Shown: in pieces, positions 36,140-45,224 of the stretch
Position numbering within the stretch: the first letter of the stretch is position 1
How the letters are laid out: the number at the start of each line of letters is the position of its first letter
Assembly (NCBI GenBank): GCA_019308995.1
Contig: JAFDHD010000003.1
Location: 1 to 64,000 of the forward strand
Length of the DNA stretch: 64,000 nucleotides
Source of the DNA: Deltaproteobacteria bacterium
Lineage (GTDB): Bacteria; Desulfobacterota; Desulfarculia; Adiutricales; JAFDHD01
Reading direction: 5' to 3'
The notes under the pieces: model-generated
The model's input: only the letters and a program-made list of their open reading frames with translations
Told to the model about the DNA's origin: nothing
Database searches by the model: none
Program-made: the position numbers and the translations under genes

Positions 36140-36268
36140 TAGCGCTTCTATGATAAATTATATTGATTGTCAGGGCGTACTCGGATTATTCTTTAGAGTG
36201 GCAGGGTCAGGACAGAGCGCTTGGCTAGAGGGTTTACTGCAGCTGATCTAAGATTTATACCCGCGGCG

Positions 36269-36283
36269 TGGCACAGAGCTGGC
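36269..36283 (+). promoter_or_regulatory. Weak sigma-54-like promoter motif
   Basis: TGGCAC-AGAGC-TGGC keeps the GG and GC dinucleotides ten bases apart, as in -24/-12 promoters, with one mismatch in the TTGC element. It would start transcription about 12 bases before the TPR gene. Chance is a real possibility. Confidence 0.2.
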
Positions 36284-36305
36284 CTTTGGCCCATGAGGTG
36301 AGAGA

Positions 36306-38168
36306 GTGAAACGGTATTATCGGTCAAGAGGGTTTTCCCGAGCTGACCGTCCGCCGGTGCGGTTCAGCCTGATTCTCTTGCTCGTGTTTGTCATGCTCAT
36401 GAGCGCCGCAGCCGTTTGGTTCAAGTTTCATCCCCAGGACTGGGCCGTGCTTTCCGAAAGGATCTGGCCGGTCAAGCCAGTCGTGAAATACATGCAGGTA
36501 GAAGTTAACGGCCGTGAGATGGTGCTCAAGCCCGGGGAGACCATGCACCTTCATCCAAATGACTCTCTGGCCAGGATTTCTTTTTCCAGTAACCGCCCCT
36601 TTAATTATAAGCTGAGATTTTATTCAAAGGAACTGGACGTCTATGCCCTTGAAGAGCCCGTTACGATTTCCGAAGTTCTGCCAGGGGAGGACTTTGCTAA
36701 GCCTCGTGAAATCGTTGTTCAGGTCAAGGAAGGTCCTGAAGTTCTGGCTGACTTTATCTTCCTCGTCAGGGTGACCGCCTTTGATATGGAAGCTCAGGCG
36801 GACCGGGCGACAGACATTAATAAGGCCATCGCCCTTTATCGTAAGGCCTTATCTCTCGATCCGGATAACGAGGACATCAACAAAAAACTGGTTGTTTTAC
36901 TTGAACAGATCGGCGATTATCGAACCGCGGCCGATATGTACGAGCAGATGATTCGCGGCAAGCCGGATGCAGATATCTTGAAAAAGCTGCTGTCCGTCTA
37001 CCAGACGTCCATGAACTACCGGAAGCTGGTCAGTACATATCATCGTTTGATTAAGGTCAGTACCAAGCCAGAGGCCAGGCTTTATTTATACCGACTGGCT
37101 CAGCTCCAGGTTGACCTGCGCCAGTATGACGAGGCCATCGCGACCTTTGAAACACTCAAGGCGAAACTTCCGGAAGATCAACGCGCGGACATTCTGAAGA
37201 AGCTCGGCTACCTTTATGCTCAGACTCAGAAATCAAAAAAAGCCGTCAAGGCCTATGAAGAGGCGGCCCAGATTGATACAGCCGACCCCAACGTTTTTTA
37301 TAATCTGGCCCGTCTCTATCAGAACCAAGGAGACATAGCTGGCTATCACAGCAGTCTGGCCAGGGCACTTAAAGCCAATCCGGCTGATCTCAAAACGCGG
37401 CTTAAGCTGGCAAAATCCTATGCGGCGGCGGGTGAATTAGAAAAGGCTGAAGATGAGTTCCGGCGGCTGCTGGCGGCCGATTCTAATCACATTGAGGCCA
37501 GGCTCGACCTGATCAAAGTCCTGGAAAAAAGCGGGCAGGTCGGGCCGCAGATTGAGGAGTATGAATTTCTTCTGGCCAAGGATCCAAAAGATAAGGTCGT
37601 CCGCTACAACTTAGGTGTGCTATATTTTGAGGTCGGCAAACTCGATCAATCCATGAAGCATATGGAAGAGCTGGTCCGTCTCAACTCCAGGGATCATGAG
37701 GCCAGGCAGTATCTTTTTGAGATATACCGGAGACAGAAGAAGGAGAAAGAGGCATACAGACTGGCCAAGGAGTTGACGCGTCTGGCGCCTGAATTCGAGC
37801 CGTCATATGATTATATCTTTGATTATCTGGACCGCCGGGAGTATTATCAGGATTTGGCTGGCCAGGCCCGGCAGTGGATCAAGATGCGGCCTCAAGTCGT
37901 CAAATTCCGGGAATACCTGGCCTATGCCCATATTAAGCAGAACAAGTTGAACTCGGCTGTTCAGGATTACGAAGCCATCCTTAAATTAACGCCTAAAGAC
38001 ACTGATGTCATGTTCAAGATGGCCAAGATTTACGAAGCGGTGGGGCGGATGGCCGACGCCATAAAGATGTATGACCGCGTACTCAAAATCAAACCAGGCC
38101 ATGAGCAAGCCGCCCAGGCTCGCCTGAGGCTCTCCCTGGAGCGCCTTAAAGTCAGGCAGAAAGAGTAA
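36306..38168 (+). CDS. Membrane-anchored TPR protein
   Basis: A 620-aa protein with a short cytoplasmic N-terminus, a single membrane helix at about residues 20-40 (LILLLVFVMLMSAAAVWF), a 130-residue beta-rich region and then a long array of tetratricopeptide repeats from about 165 to the end (for example IALYRKALSLDPDNEDI and ADAIKMYDRVLKIKPGHEQA). The N-terminal beta region (MQVEVNGREMVLKPGETMHL) resembles a periplasmic binding domain but I cannot name it. TPR arrays scaffold protein complexes, so a role in envelope assembly is only an inference. GTG start with GAGGTGAGAGA in front. Confidence 0.85.
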   Translation: MKRYYRSRGFSRADRPPVRFSLILLLVFVMLMSAAAVWFKFHPQDWAVLSERIWPVKPVVKYMQVEVNGREMVLKPGETMHLHPNDSLARISFSSNRPFNYKLRFYSKELDVYALEEPVTISEVLPGEDFAKPREIVVQVKEGPEVLADFIFLVRVTAFDMEAQADRATDINKAIALYRKALSLDPDNEDINKKLVVLLEQIGDYRTAADMYEQMIRGKPDADILKKLLSVYQTSMNYRKLVSTYHRLIKVSTKPEARLYLYRLAQLQVDLRQYDEAIATFETLKAKLPEDQRADILKKLGYLYAQTQKSKKAVKAYEEAAQIDTADPNVFYNLARLYQNQGDIAGYHSSLARALKANPADLKTRLKLAKSYAAAGELEKAEDEFRRLLAADSNHIEARLDLIKVLEKSGQVGPQIEEYEFLLAKDPKDKVVRYNLGVLYFEVGKLDQSMKHMEELVRLNSRDHEARQYLFEIYRRQKKEKEAYRLAKELTRLAPEFEPSYDYIFDYLDRREYYQDLAGQARQWIKMRPQVVKFREYLAYAHIKQNKLNSAVQDYEAILKLTPKDTDVMFKMAKIYEAVGRMADAIKMYDRVLKIKPGHEQAAQARLRLSLERLKVRQKE

Positions 38169-38309
38169 CTTTTACGGCCCATGGTAATTAAGCTTGAATC
38201 TGATTGTGCCTTAACCCTGAGTGTTCGCTTCATGGATAAAGGTGAGCTGTAAAAAAGGGCCGGGTTCGTCAATGGTTTGAACTCACCCGATACAAGGAGA
38301 AATAAATAA

Positions 38310-38753
38310 ATGAAAAGGAATCAAGGCCCACGGCCTTGTGAAAAAGAGCGCCTTCAGGTCAGCGCCGCCTTGATTTTTAATCAGGACAAGATTCTGATCA
38401 CTTCATGTCGCGCTGGCACTCGATGGGAGTTCCCGGGCGGAAAGCTTGAACCTGGAGAAACTCCTGAGAATTGTGTGGTGAGGGAAATCAAGGAGGAACT
38501 GGGTCTTGACATAAACGTGCTCCGGTACTTCATGGGTGTGGATCATGAAGATGACGAGATTTCATTCACCCTGCATACCTTCATTTGCCAGATAAAGTTC
38601 GGCGAGCCTTTATGCACGCCCGGCGAAACTTATATCTGGGCCGGAGTGGCTGATCTGGAGCAGTACGATTTTCTCCCGGCAGACAGATTAATCATTCAAG
38701 CCCTGTCTTCAAAGGATTACGATTTTTCAGGATCAGCCGAGGAGAAACAGTGA
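38310..38753 (+). CDS. NUDIX hydrolase, MutT-like
   Basis: A 147-aa pyrophosphohydrolase. The complete Nudix box GxGKLExGEtx-REIKEELG is present as GGKLEPGETPENCVVREI then KEELGLDI near residues 47-69. VSAALIFNQDKILITSCRAGTRWEFPGGK resembles 8-oxo-dGTP diphosphatases, which clear oxidised nucleotides. AAGGAGAAATAAATAA precedes the ATG. It overlaps the next gene by four bases (GTGA). Confidence 0.88.
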   Translation: MKRNQGPRPCEKERLQVSAALIFNQDKILITSCRAGTRWEFPGGKLEPGETPENCVVREIKEELGLDINVLRYFMGVDHEDDEISFTLHTFICQIKFGEPLCTPGETYIWAGVADLEQYDFLPADRLIIQALSSKDYDFSGSAEEKQ

Positions 38754-39772
38754 GTAAGAAACAGGCCTTAATCGGGTTTGGCGTCAGTGCCTTTTTTCTT
38801 TATCTAGCCTTCAGAAAGAGCGATCTGGGACAGATTGTGAGTCAGGTAAAGGAGGTTGACTACCGGCTTCTTCTAATCGGCCTGCCGGTCCTGATTCTGT
38901 CTTACCTGTTCAGGGCGCTCAGGTGGCGTTACCTGCTTTTAAAAACAGGGGGTCGGCTCAAGGTCAGCTCCGTGTTCGGCGCGACCATGATCGGATTTAT
39001 GTTTTTAAACCTGCTGCCATTCAGGCTGGGCGATTTGGCACGGGCTTATGTTCTTGGCCGTCGCGAAGGCTTGTCCAAGAGTGCGGTCTTTGCCACTGTT
39101 GTTATCGAGCGGCTCTTCGATGGCTTTACCTTACTTATAATACTGCTGACTTCATTATTTTTCCTGCCTCTCCCGCTGAGGCCGGAGGTTATGAGCTGGG
39201 TCAGGGCCTTTTCCTATCTGGGTGTGGCTCTCTTTGCTTTAATCCTGGCTCTGGTGCTGCTGATCAGTTTCAAGCGCTCTCTTATCATTCGTCTGGCTGA
39301 GAGTCTTCTTACCCCGCTGCCGCAGGTTAAAGACAGGGTGGTGGAAATAATAGATTCCTTTACCACTGGTCTCACCACTGTCAGCAGTTTCAGGCTTTTC
39401 ATGATTGTCTCTTTTTATTCACTACTAATCTGGGGGGTTCATGCTGTTTACTACTGGGTGATGATGTTCGGTTTTCTTTCTTCCGAGGGTACGAATCTGG
39501 GTCTCCAGGTTGGGTTTTCCGGAAGCCTTTTCGTGGTCGGAACCATCGCCCTTGGCGTTATGATTCCGGCTGGTCCAGCCTTTGTCGGTACTTTTGAGCT
39601 GGCCTGCATCATGGCCTTGAGCGCTCTTGGGGCTGCGGGCGCCACAGCCGAAAGCTACGCCATTGTGGCCCATACCTTCCAATTCTTGCCCGTCGTTATG
39701 ATTGGGATCATTTACCTTTATGTCCAGCAATTCACCTTCAAAGAGATCAGTGCAGGCGAGGAAGCGGCTTAA
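38750..39772 (+). CDS. Flippase-like / lysylphosphatidylglycerol synthase TM-domain protein (UPF0104)
   Basis: A 340-aa polytopic membrane protein with about eight helices. LSYLFRALRWRYLLL, NLLPFRLGDLARAYVLGRREGLSKS and VVIERLFDGFTLL are the signature blocks of the YbhN/AglD/MprF-TM superfamily, and VMIPAGPAFVGTFELACI is the later conserved loop. Members act in lipid-linked sugar flipping or aminoacyl-phospholipid transfer; the substrate here is unknown. The GTG start is coupled to the NUDIX gene. Confidence 0.88.
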   Translation: MSKKQALIGFGVSAFFLYLAFRKSDLGQIVSQVKEVDYRLLLIGLPVLILSYLFRALRWRYLLLKTGGRLKVSSVFGATMIGFMFLNLLPFRLGDLARAYVLGRREGLSKSAVFATVVIERLFDGFTLLIILLTSLFFLPLPLRPEVMSWVRAFSYLGVALFALILALVLLISFKRSLIIRLAESLLTPLPQVKDRVVEIIDSFTTGLTTVSSFRLFMIVSFYSLLIWGVHAVYYWVMMFGFLSSEGTNLGLQVGFSGSLFVVGTIALGVMIPAGPAFVGTFELACIMALSALGAAGATAESYAIVAHTFQFLPVVMIGIIYLYVQQFTFKEISAGEEAA

Positions 39773-39841
39773 AATTTTCATGACTCTCTCCCGGAGCGAG
39801 GTGGCCCGTGCAAGGTCAGGCCGGGCGTGTCAGCCGCGTCC

Positions 39842-39945
39842 TTAATATGCGAGTATTAATGAGATTATTATTTTCACCAAAAAGGGACCAAGCTTATCCG
39901 GAAATCAAGTTTGGGTTTGGCTTCTGCCTGGATTTTTGTTAATAT
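39842..39945 (+). promoter_or_regulatory. Possible promoter and operator of the livGFHM operon
   Basis: A perfect dyad TTAATA-N6-TATTAA lies at 39842-39859. Downstream, TTGGCT (39917-39922) and TAATAT (39940-39945) are 17 bp apart, about 105 bases before livG. The pair is weak, and the dyad is AT-rich and could be fortuitous. Confidence 0.3.
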
Positions 39946-40049
39946 CCATAACGGTTGGGTGCAAACCTTATTTTTCAAAGCAGGAACTTTGACCATGATA
40001 TTTTATCTTAGTGCGAACTTTACAATCTGTCTCTTGCCTGGAGGCAGCC

Positions 40050-40811
40050 ATGCTTGAAGTGAAAAACCTGATGAAGAGCTTTGGCGGGTTTCAGGTGGTT
40101 TACGACTGTTCCCTTGTGGTCGAGAAGGGGTCAATAACTGGCTTGATAGGGCCAAACGGCGCGGGCAAGACAACCCTCTTCAACCTGATGACCGGCTTTC
40201 ATAAACCTGACAGTGGAGAGATTTATTTTATGAAGGAACGCATTGACGATCTTCCTTCACACAAGGTCTTTCATAAAAAACTTTACCGCACGTTTCAAAT
40301 CCCCAGGGAGTTCGCCCAAATGACCGTAACGGAGAACCTCATGCTCATTCCGGGTCAGCAGCTTGGGGAAAGGGTCTGGAATACATGGTTCAGGGCAAAG
40401 ACGGTCAGGAAACAGGAGAAGGCCATCCAGGAAAAGGCCCTTGAAGTTTTGGAATTCGTGGAGTTGATAGATCTGAAGGATGAATACGCCGGCTCACTTT
40501 CAGGGGGGCAAAAAAAACTGCTGGAGCTCGCAAGAACGCTCATGGCGGACCCCGAGATGGTCCTGCTGGACGAACCCGGCGCAGGCGTGAACCCGACCTT
40601 GATGAAGAAACTTGTTGATAATATCAGGAAGCTATCTGAGCAAAACGGGATCACTTTCTTCTTGATCGAGCACGATATGAACCTGGTCATGAACCTCTGC
40701 AATCCGATTGTTGTCATGAGTGAAGGCAGAAAAATCGCTGAGGGAGCCCCGGAGCAGATCAGGAATGATCCGGTGGTCCTGGAAGCTTATTTGGGCGGAC
40801 AGTATAGATGA
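40050..40811 (+). CDS. livG: Branched-chain amino acid ABC transporter ATP-binding protein LivG
   Basis: A 253-aa ATPase of the high-affinity LIV-I-type importer. Walker A is GLIGPNGAGKTTLFN, the signature is SLSGGQKKLLELARTLM and Walker B is MVLLDEPGAGVNP, with the switch His in LIEHDMNLVM. The IPREFAQMTVTENLM insert and the pairing with a second shorter ATPase (livF) are typical of LivG. ATG 40050 follows GGAGG by five bases; an in-frame extension to 40011 lacks a good ribosome site. It overlaps livF by four bases. Confidence 0.93.
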   Translation: MLEVKNLMKSFGGFQVVYDCSLVVEKGSITGLIGPNGAGKTTLFNLMTGFHKPDSGEIYFMKERIDDLPSHKVFHKKLYRTFQIPREFAQMTVTENLMLIPGQQLGERVWNTWFRAKTVRKQEKAIQEKALEVLEFVELIDLKDEYAGSLSGGQKKLLELARTLMADPEMVLLDEPGAGVNPTLMKKLVDNIRKLSEQNGITFFLIEHDMNLVMNLCNPIVVMSEGRKIAEGAPEQIRNDPVVLEAYLGGQYR

Positions 40812-41515
40812 ACCTCCTTGAGGTTGAAGGCGTAACAGCAGGGTACAGCGAAGTTGACGTCCTGCACCAGGTGAATTTTTCCATAAAAGCCGGAGGCATC
40901 GTATCAGTCATCGGGCCTAACGGGGCGGGGAAATCTACCCTTTTAAAGACCATCTTCGGCCTCCTGAAGCCCAGGGCGGGCAAGGTATCGTTCAAGGGTG
41001 AAGACATAACCGGTCAAAAGCCGGAAAAAATTGTCAGAAAAAGCATAAGCTATGTGCCTCAGGTGGAAAACGTCTTCCCCTCCTTAACCATCCGGGAAAA
41101 TTTAGAGATGGGAGCCTTTATCAGGACAGACAATTTTGCTCACAAGTTCGAAGAGATCTACGCCCTTTTTCCGATCCTAAAGGAACGGAGGAAGTATAAA
41201 GTAGCCCAGCTTTCTGGGGGGCAGCGTCAGATGGTAGCCATGGGCAGGGCCCTTATGCTCGACCCCGAGATCCTTCTGCTCGATGAACCATCAGCCGGCC
41301 TGGCGCCCCTGTTCGTATCCAATATCTTTGAGATGATAAAAGAGATTAATGCCAAGAAGGGAATCGCTATCATCATCGTGGAGCAAAACGCCAAGCAGGC
41401 TCTGAAGATGGCTCATCATGCTTATGTGCTCGCCATGGGAAAAAACGTTCTTGATGATACGGGCGAAGCCCTTTTGGCCAACGATGAGGTGGGGCGTCTC
41501 TATTTAGGTGGTTGA
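40808..41515 (+). CDS. livF: Branched-chain amino acid ABC transporter ATP-binding protein LivF
   Basis: A 235-aa ATPase. Walker A is SVIGPNGAGKSTLLK, the YVPQVENVFPSLTIRENLEMGAF block is typical of LivF, the signature is QLSGGQRQMVAMGRALM and Walker B is ILLLDEPSAGLAP. It pairs with LivG on the cytoplasmic side. The start ATGA overlaps the livG stop. Confidence 0.93.
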   Translation: MNLLEVEGVTAGYSEVDVLHQVNFSIKAGGIVSVIGPNGAGKSTLLKTIFGLLKPRAGKVSFKGEDITGQKPEKIVRKSISYVPQVENVFPSLTIRENLEMGAFIRTDNFAHKFEEIYALFPILKERRKYKVAQLSGGQRQMVAMGRALMLDPEILLLDEPSAGLAPLFVSNIFEMIKEINAKKGIAIIIVEQNAKQALKMAHHAYVLAMGKNVLDDTGEALLANDEVGRLYLGG

Positions 41516-41517
41516 GG

Positions 41518-42432
41518 ATGCTGGAGTTAATTGTCTATGGGATTGTGTTGGGCAGCATCATCGCCCTGGGGGCCATAGGTCTTACTTTGATTTATGGTAT
41601 CTTAGGGTTCGCCAACTTTGCTCATGGAGAGCTCATGACTGCCGGGGCCTATGTGACGCTCTTTCTGGTCACCGGTCCTTTTTTGTGGCTAGGAGTGCCT
41701 GACAGTAGCTTTGGGTCGCTCTCCTTTGGATGGCGCACGACTCTGGCCTTTCCATTTGCCATGATCGTGATTGCTGCCTTGGCCATTCTTATGGACCGTG
41801 TTCTGTTTCAAAAGCTTCGCCGTAAAGCGAGTGGGGCCGTGATGCTGGCTATGTCCGCCTTGGGCGCGTCTTTCATCATTCGCATGACCGTGATCATCAT
41901 CTGGGGGGCAGATTTCCGGTTTTATAAACCCGGCCTCATGCGTCCGGCTCTGCTTTTGCCTGGCGGAATAAAGATCAGGCCGGATCAAATCCTTATTCTG
42001 GGTGTGGTTGTCCTGCTGGTAACCGTGCTGCACCTGTTTTTACAAAAAACCAAAATGGGTAAGGCCATGCGGGCCACGTCCGACAACATGGAACTGGCTC
42101 GAGTTTCCGGTATTGACACCGAAAGGATCATCATTTGGACCTGGGGAATCGGTGGAGCCTTGGCCGCCGCCGGAGGCATTCTCTACGGAATTGACGTTCA
42201 GGTCCATCCCGGGATGGGGTGGAACTTCATCCTGCCTCTTTTCGCAGCTGCCATACTGGGCACCATCGGCAACATATACGGCGCCTTAGTGGGGGGACTG
42301 GTTATCGGTGTCATGCAGCAGGTCTCCACGGCTTTTCTCCTTCCGACCTACAAGCCAGCCGTGGCCTTCATTATCATGATAGTCATCCTATTGATTCGAC
42401 CTCAAGGCATATTCGGAGGGAGCCGGAAGTAA
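41518..42432 (+). CDS. livH: Branched-chain amino acid ABC permease LivH
   Basis: A 304-aa membrane permease with about eight helices. LGSIIALGAIGLTLIYGILGFANFAHGE and KAMRATSDNMELARVSGID (the cytoplasmic coupling region) are LivH landmarks, followed by GIDVQVHPGMGWNFILPLFAAAILG read in blocks. ATG 41518 has AGGTGG six bases upstream; TTG 41512 is in frame but closer to the livF stop. Its stop overlaps the livM ATG (TAATG). Confidence 0.92.
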   Translation: MLELIVYGIVLGSIIALGAIGLTLIYGILGFANFAHGELMTAGAYVTLFLVTGPFLWLGVPDSSFGSLSFGWRTTLAFPFAMIVIAALAILMDRVLFQKLRRKASGAVMLAMSALGASFIIRMTVIIIWGADFRFYKPGLMRPALLLPGGIKIRPDQILILGVVVLLVTVLHLFLQKTKMGKAMRATSDNMELARVSGIDTERIIIWTWGIGGALAAAGGILYGIDVQVHPGMGWNFILPLFAAAILGTIGNIYGALVGGLVIGVMQQVSTAFLLPTYKPAVAFIIMIVILLIRPQGIFGGSRK

Positions 42433-43400
42433 TGGAAATCGGCGGGATCGTCGCTTATTTAATCTCTTTTGCCATTATGGCCGGCATTTACGCCATTTTT
42501 TCCCTGGGCTTAAACATCCAGTGGGGATACACCGGCCTGTTTAACATCGGTATCGCCGGATTTTTCTGCATCGGAGCCTACACCTCGGCCCTTCTAACCA
42601 CACCCAAGCCCACCGGGATATACGCCCATTATGTTAAGCAGATCTTTGGCTTGGACCTCCCGTTTGTAATGGGACTGGCAGGAGCGGCCCTGGTTTGCGG
42701 CCTGGTGGCCTTTCTTATCGGTGTGTCTACACTAAAGCTGCGAGAAGATTATCTCGCTATCGCCACGATTGGTATCGCTGAAACCTTTCGGCTGATCTTC
42801 AACAACGAGCACTGGCTGGCCAATGGGCCGCGAGGATTGATGGGGCTGCCGCAGCCCCTGGCAGGACTGGTGGACCCTAGATACTACAACTACATCTACC
42901 TTGTTATCGTGATAATCGTAATGGTTCTTGTTTACCTGGCCATAGAACGCGCCATCCGATCTCCCTGGGGGCGTGTCCTGAGGGCGATTCGTGAGGACGA
43001 AATCTCCGCATCCATGAGCGGAAAGAGTATCTATAACTTCAAGATGCAGTCCTTTATTTTCGGGTCCATGGTCATGGGCATTGGCGGGGCGCTCTATGCC
43101 CATTACACCATGAGTATTTCTCCAGACGTTTTTACTCCTCTGTACGGCACCTTTATCATCTGGGTTATGCTCATGGCCGGAGGAAGCGGCAATAATAAGG
43201 GCGCTATTCTGGGCGCTTACGTCGTGTGGGGAATCTGGATCGGAACCAAGTTCCTCACCGATTTCCTTCCTTTCGCCCTCAAGGCCAGGGGGCCCTATTT
43301 CCGGTTTCTTTTGATCGGAATTCTCCTGGAAATTATCCTGATCCGCAGGCCACAGGGCCTTTTGGGAGAAGAAAAAAAGGTTTCCAAAATGCTGGATTGA
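42432..43400 (+). CDS. livM: Branched-chain amino acid ABC permease LivM
   Basis: A 322-aa membrane permease, partner of LivH. SLGLNIQWGYTGLFNIGIAGFFCIGAY is an N-terminal landmark in parts, VSTLKLREDYLAIATIGIAE and WGRVLRAIREDEISASMSGK (coupling region) follow, and MLMAGGSGNNKGAILGAYVVWG closes the core. ATG 42432 overlaps the livH stop; an in-frame reading further upstream lies inside livH and lacks membrane-protein composition. It ends the operon, followed by a good terminator. Confidence 0.92.
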   Translation: MEIGGIVAYLISFAIMAGIYAIFSLGLNIQWGYTGLFNIGIAGFFCIGAYTSALLTTPKPTGIYAHYVKQIFGLDLPFVMGLAGAALVCGLVAFLIGVSTLKLREDYLAIATIGIAETFRLIFNNEHWLANGPRGLMGLPQPLAGLVDPRYYNYIYLVIVIIVMVLVYLAIERAIRSPWGRVLRAIREDEISASMSGKSIYNFKMQSFIFGSMVMGIGGALYAHYTMSISPDVFTPLYGTFIIWVMLMAGGSGNNKGAILGAYVVWGIWIGTKFLTDFLPFALKARGPYFRFLLIGILLEIILIRRPQGLLGEEKKVSKMLD

Positions 43401-43424
43401 TGGAGAGGCATGAATGGAACGATG

Positions 43425-43455
43425 AAGGGGGCCTTTTATAAAAAGCCCCCTTTTT
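43425..43455. terminator. Bidirectional intrinsic terminator between livM and livK
   Basis: An 8-bp GC-rich stem AAGGGGGC / GCCCCCTT with a 12-nt loop ends in TTTTT on the plus strand and, since the arms begin with AA, gives a weaker T tract on the minus strand. It lies between the convergent livM and livK and can serve both. Confidence 0.8.
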
Positions 43456-43485
43456 GTTACCCAAGATATTTAATTATTCACCTTA

Positions 43486-44691
43486 TTATTCCATGCGAAC
43501 GCTTACAATTTGGCCTCCCGAAAACTTCCAGACTTCAATAGGCGTAACCACATCACCGTTCTTATCGAAATCAACGGCTCCAGCCGCGCCTTCGTAATTG
43601 ATGGCCTTGCCTTGTTTCAGTAAGCTGAAGGCCTTTTTGAATTCACCGGGCAGGATAATCTCTCCAGGCGGGTTAGCGACCATACGCATCTGATCCCGGA
43701 TGTTTTTCGAGGTTAAGGGCAGGCCCTTGACCTTGGCCGCATAAGCCGCCAGACCGATAGTGCTCATGCCATCGTAGGCATTAGTGATGAAAGGCAAAGG
43801 CGGTAGTCTGCCAAATTCCTTCTTAAAAGCGGTGTTAAAGGCATCAAGAGCTTTACCGCCAACAGTGCCTGGCGCCGTGCCTATCAAACCCTCCACGTTC
43901 TTGGGCCCGAGAGCCTTGATGATCACCTCTGATTTCGTGCCATCGCAGAAGTAGAAGTTCTTGTAATTGAAAAACTCGATGGCCTCCTTAAGATAAATCT
44001 TGGCGTGCTCGGGGTAACTAAAGGCCGCCAGCGCCCCAGGCTTTCCGGCCAGAGCCTTTTTTAACTCCGCGGTGTATGATTCAGCCGCTTTTTCATCATG
44101 AGGCACCATGGCCAGGACCTTGCCTCCATTCTTTTCATAGGCCTTTTTAAACCATTCTGCCAGTCCCTGCCCGTAAGGATTGTTCACGTACAGAACGGAT
44201 ATGGTTTTGTACCGGCCAGCCGCCACCTTGCCGGAGACGACTCCCTGCAGGGAATCAGAGGGGCAGGTTCGAAACAGGAAATCTTTTCCCTGGTCCGCGG
44301 GCAGCACGGTGAGCAAGGGTGATGTGGACGCGGGTGAGATCATGATGACACCCTTGGGGCAGATTACAGACGAGGCCACAGGCATCGTCACACCACTGGA
44401 CAGGGCCCCGATGATAGCCACGACCTTATTAATTTCCACCAGCTTTCTGGCGGCGTTAGTCGCGGGAATAGCCGAGGTCTCACTGTCCTCGTGGATAAGC
44501 TTGATCTTTAAACCAGCCGCGGTTAACTGTTTCGCGGCTAAAATGGCTCCGTTCCCAATATTGGGGCCATACTCCTTCAAGGGACCTGTAATGGCCAAAA
44601 GAGTCCCGACCTTGATTTCTTGACCCAGAGTTACCGAAGCACTGGTGATGCAAAATACAAACATGAGCGCAAATATAACAACTCTTTTCAT
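43486..44691 (-). CDS. livK: Branched-chain amino acid ABC transporter substrate-binding protein
   Basis: A 401-aa periplasmic binding protein. The first 23 residues (MKRVVIFALMFVFCITSASV) are a Sec signal peptide, ending near LGQ. The mature part IKVGTLLAITGPLKEYGPNIGNG is the usual LivJ/LivK opening, with GALSSGVTMPVASVI and YVNNPYGQGLAEW as later fold landmarks. It faces livGFHM and is transcribed separately. AAGGGGG is seven bases before the ATG. The ligand cannot be read from sequence; amides, urea or aromatic acids are also bound by relatives. Confidence 0.9.
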   Translation of the reverse strand: MKRVVIFALMFVFCITSASVTLGQEIKVGTLLAITGPLKEYGPNIGNGAILAAKQLTAAGLKIKLIHEDSETSAIPATNAARKLVEINKVVAIIGALSSGVTMPVASSVICPKGVIMISPASTSPLLTVLPADQGKDFLFRTCPSDSLQGVVSGKVAAGRYKTISVLYVNNPYGQGLAEWFKKAYEKNGGKVLAMVPHDEKAAESYTAELKKALAGKPGALAAFSYPEHAKIYLKEAIEFFNYKNFYFCDGTKSEVIIKALGPKNVEGLIGTAPGTVGGKALDAFNTAFKKEFGRLPPLPFITNAYDGMSTIGLAAYAAKVKGLPLTSKNIRDQMRMVANPPGEIILPGEFKKAFSLLKQGKAINYEGAAGAVDFDKNGDVVTPIEVWKFSGGQIVSVRME

Positions 44692-45224
44692 AATTAATTC
44701 CCCCTTCTTTCAAGACATATCTTTAATGTGCTACTTGACCTCCTATGAACCGAATAAAACCATCACCTCCTTTTTCTTATAAGCTTAGGATCGGACATCA
44801 AAGGCACGATCATCGAGATGCGATAAACAAGATTTGAGGACCGAATATGTAATAGGTAAAAGGCCATCTGACCCTGTCACCCCCAAAGTTATTTTTCAGG
44901 ATCTTTTGGTGATATGGAAAGAAAATCAAGATATCAGATAAAAAACAAACTCCTCCATCTCTATGTGCTTCCTGATTTAAAAAGACACATCTCTTTCATT
45001 ATGATAACTCATTGTTATTACAATAAAATTAGACTGTTAAGACAGTAAAAAAAACCAGAGCCTGTCATCTGCACAGAGAAAACATACAGCACATGAACGT
45101 GTTTTACAAGTGAAAAAATTAAATGATGAAAACGGGGTGCAGGTATCAGGCTGAAAAGAATGAGGCGGCCTGCTGTTGTCAGCCTGAGCAGTTTGTGGCC
45201 GCGCTGCCGCCTCAAGGCTGAGAA
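44692..45224. other. Upstream region of livK
   Basis: A 533-bp AT-rich spacer between livK and the kinase gene, both on the minus strand. Near livK the minus strand contains two extra Shine-Dalgarno-like sites (GGAGGT at 44737-44743 and AAAGGAGGTG at 44764-44774) and a six-codon ORF. A 5-bp hairpin ACTGT/ACAGT at 45033-45046 lies below the kinase stop. No clear promoter was found, and no protein-coding gene is convincing. Confidence 0.45.

Noticed and set aside
42219-42431. N-terminal extension of LivM by 71 residues.
   Set aside because: It lies within livH in another frame; the ATG at 42432 overlaps the livH stop and gives a normal LivM start.
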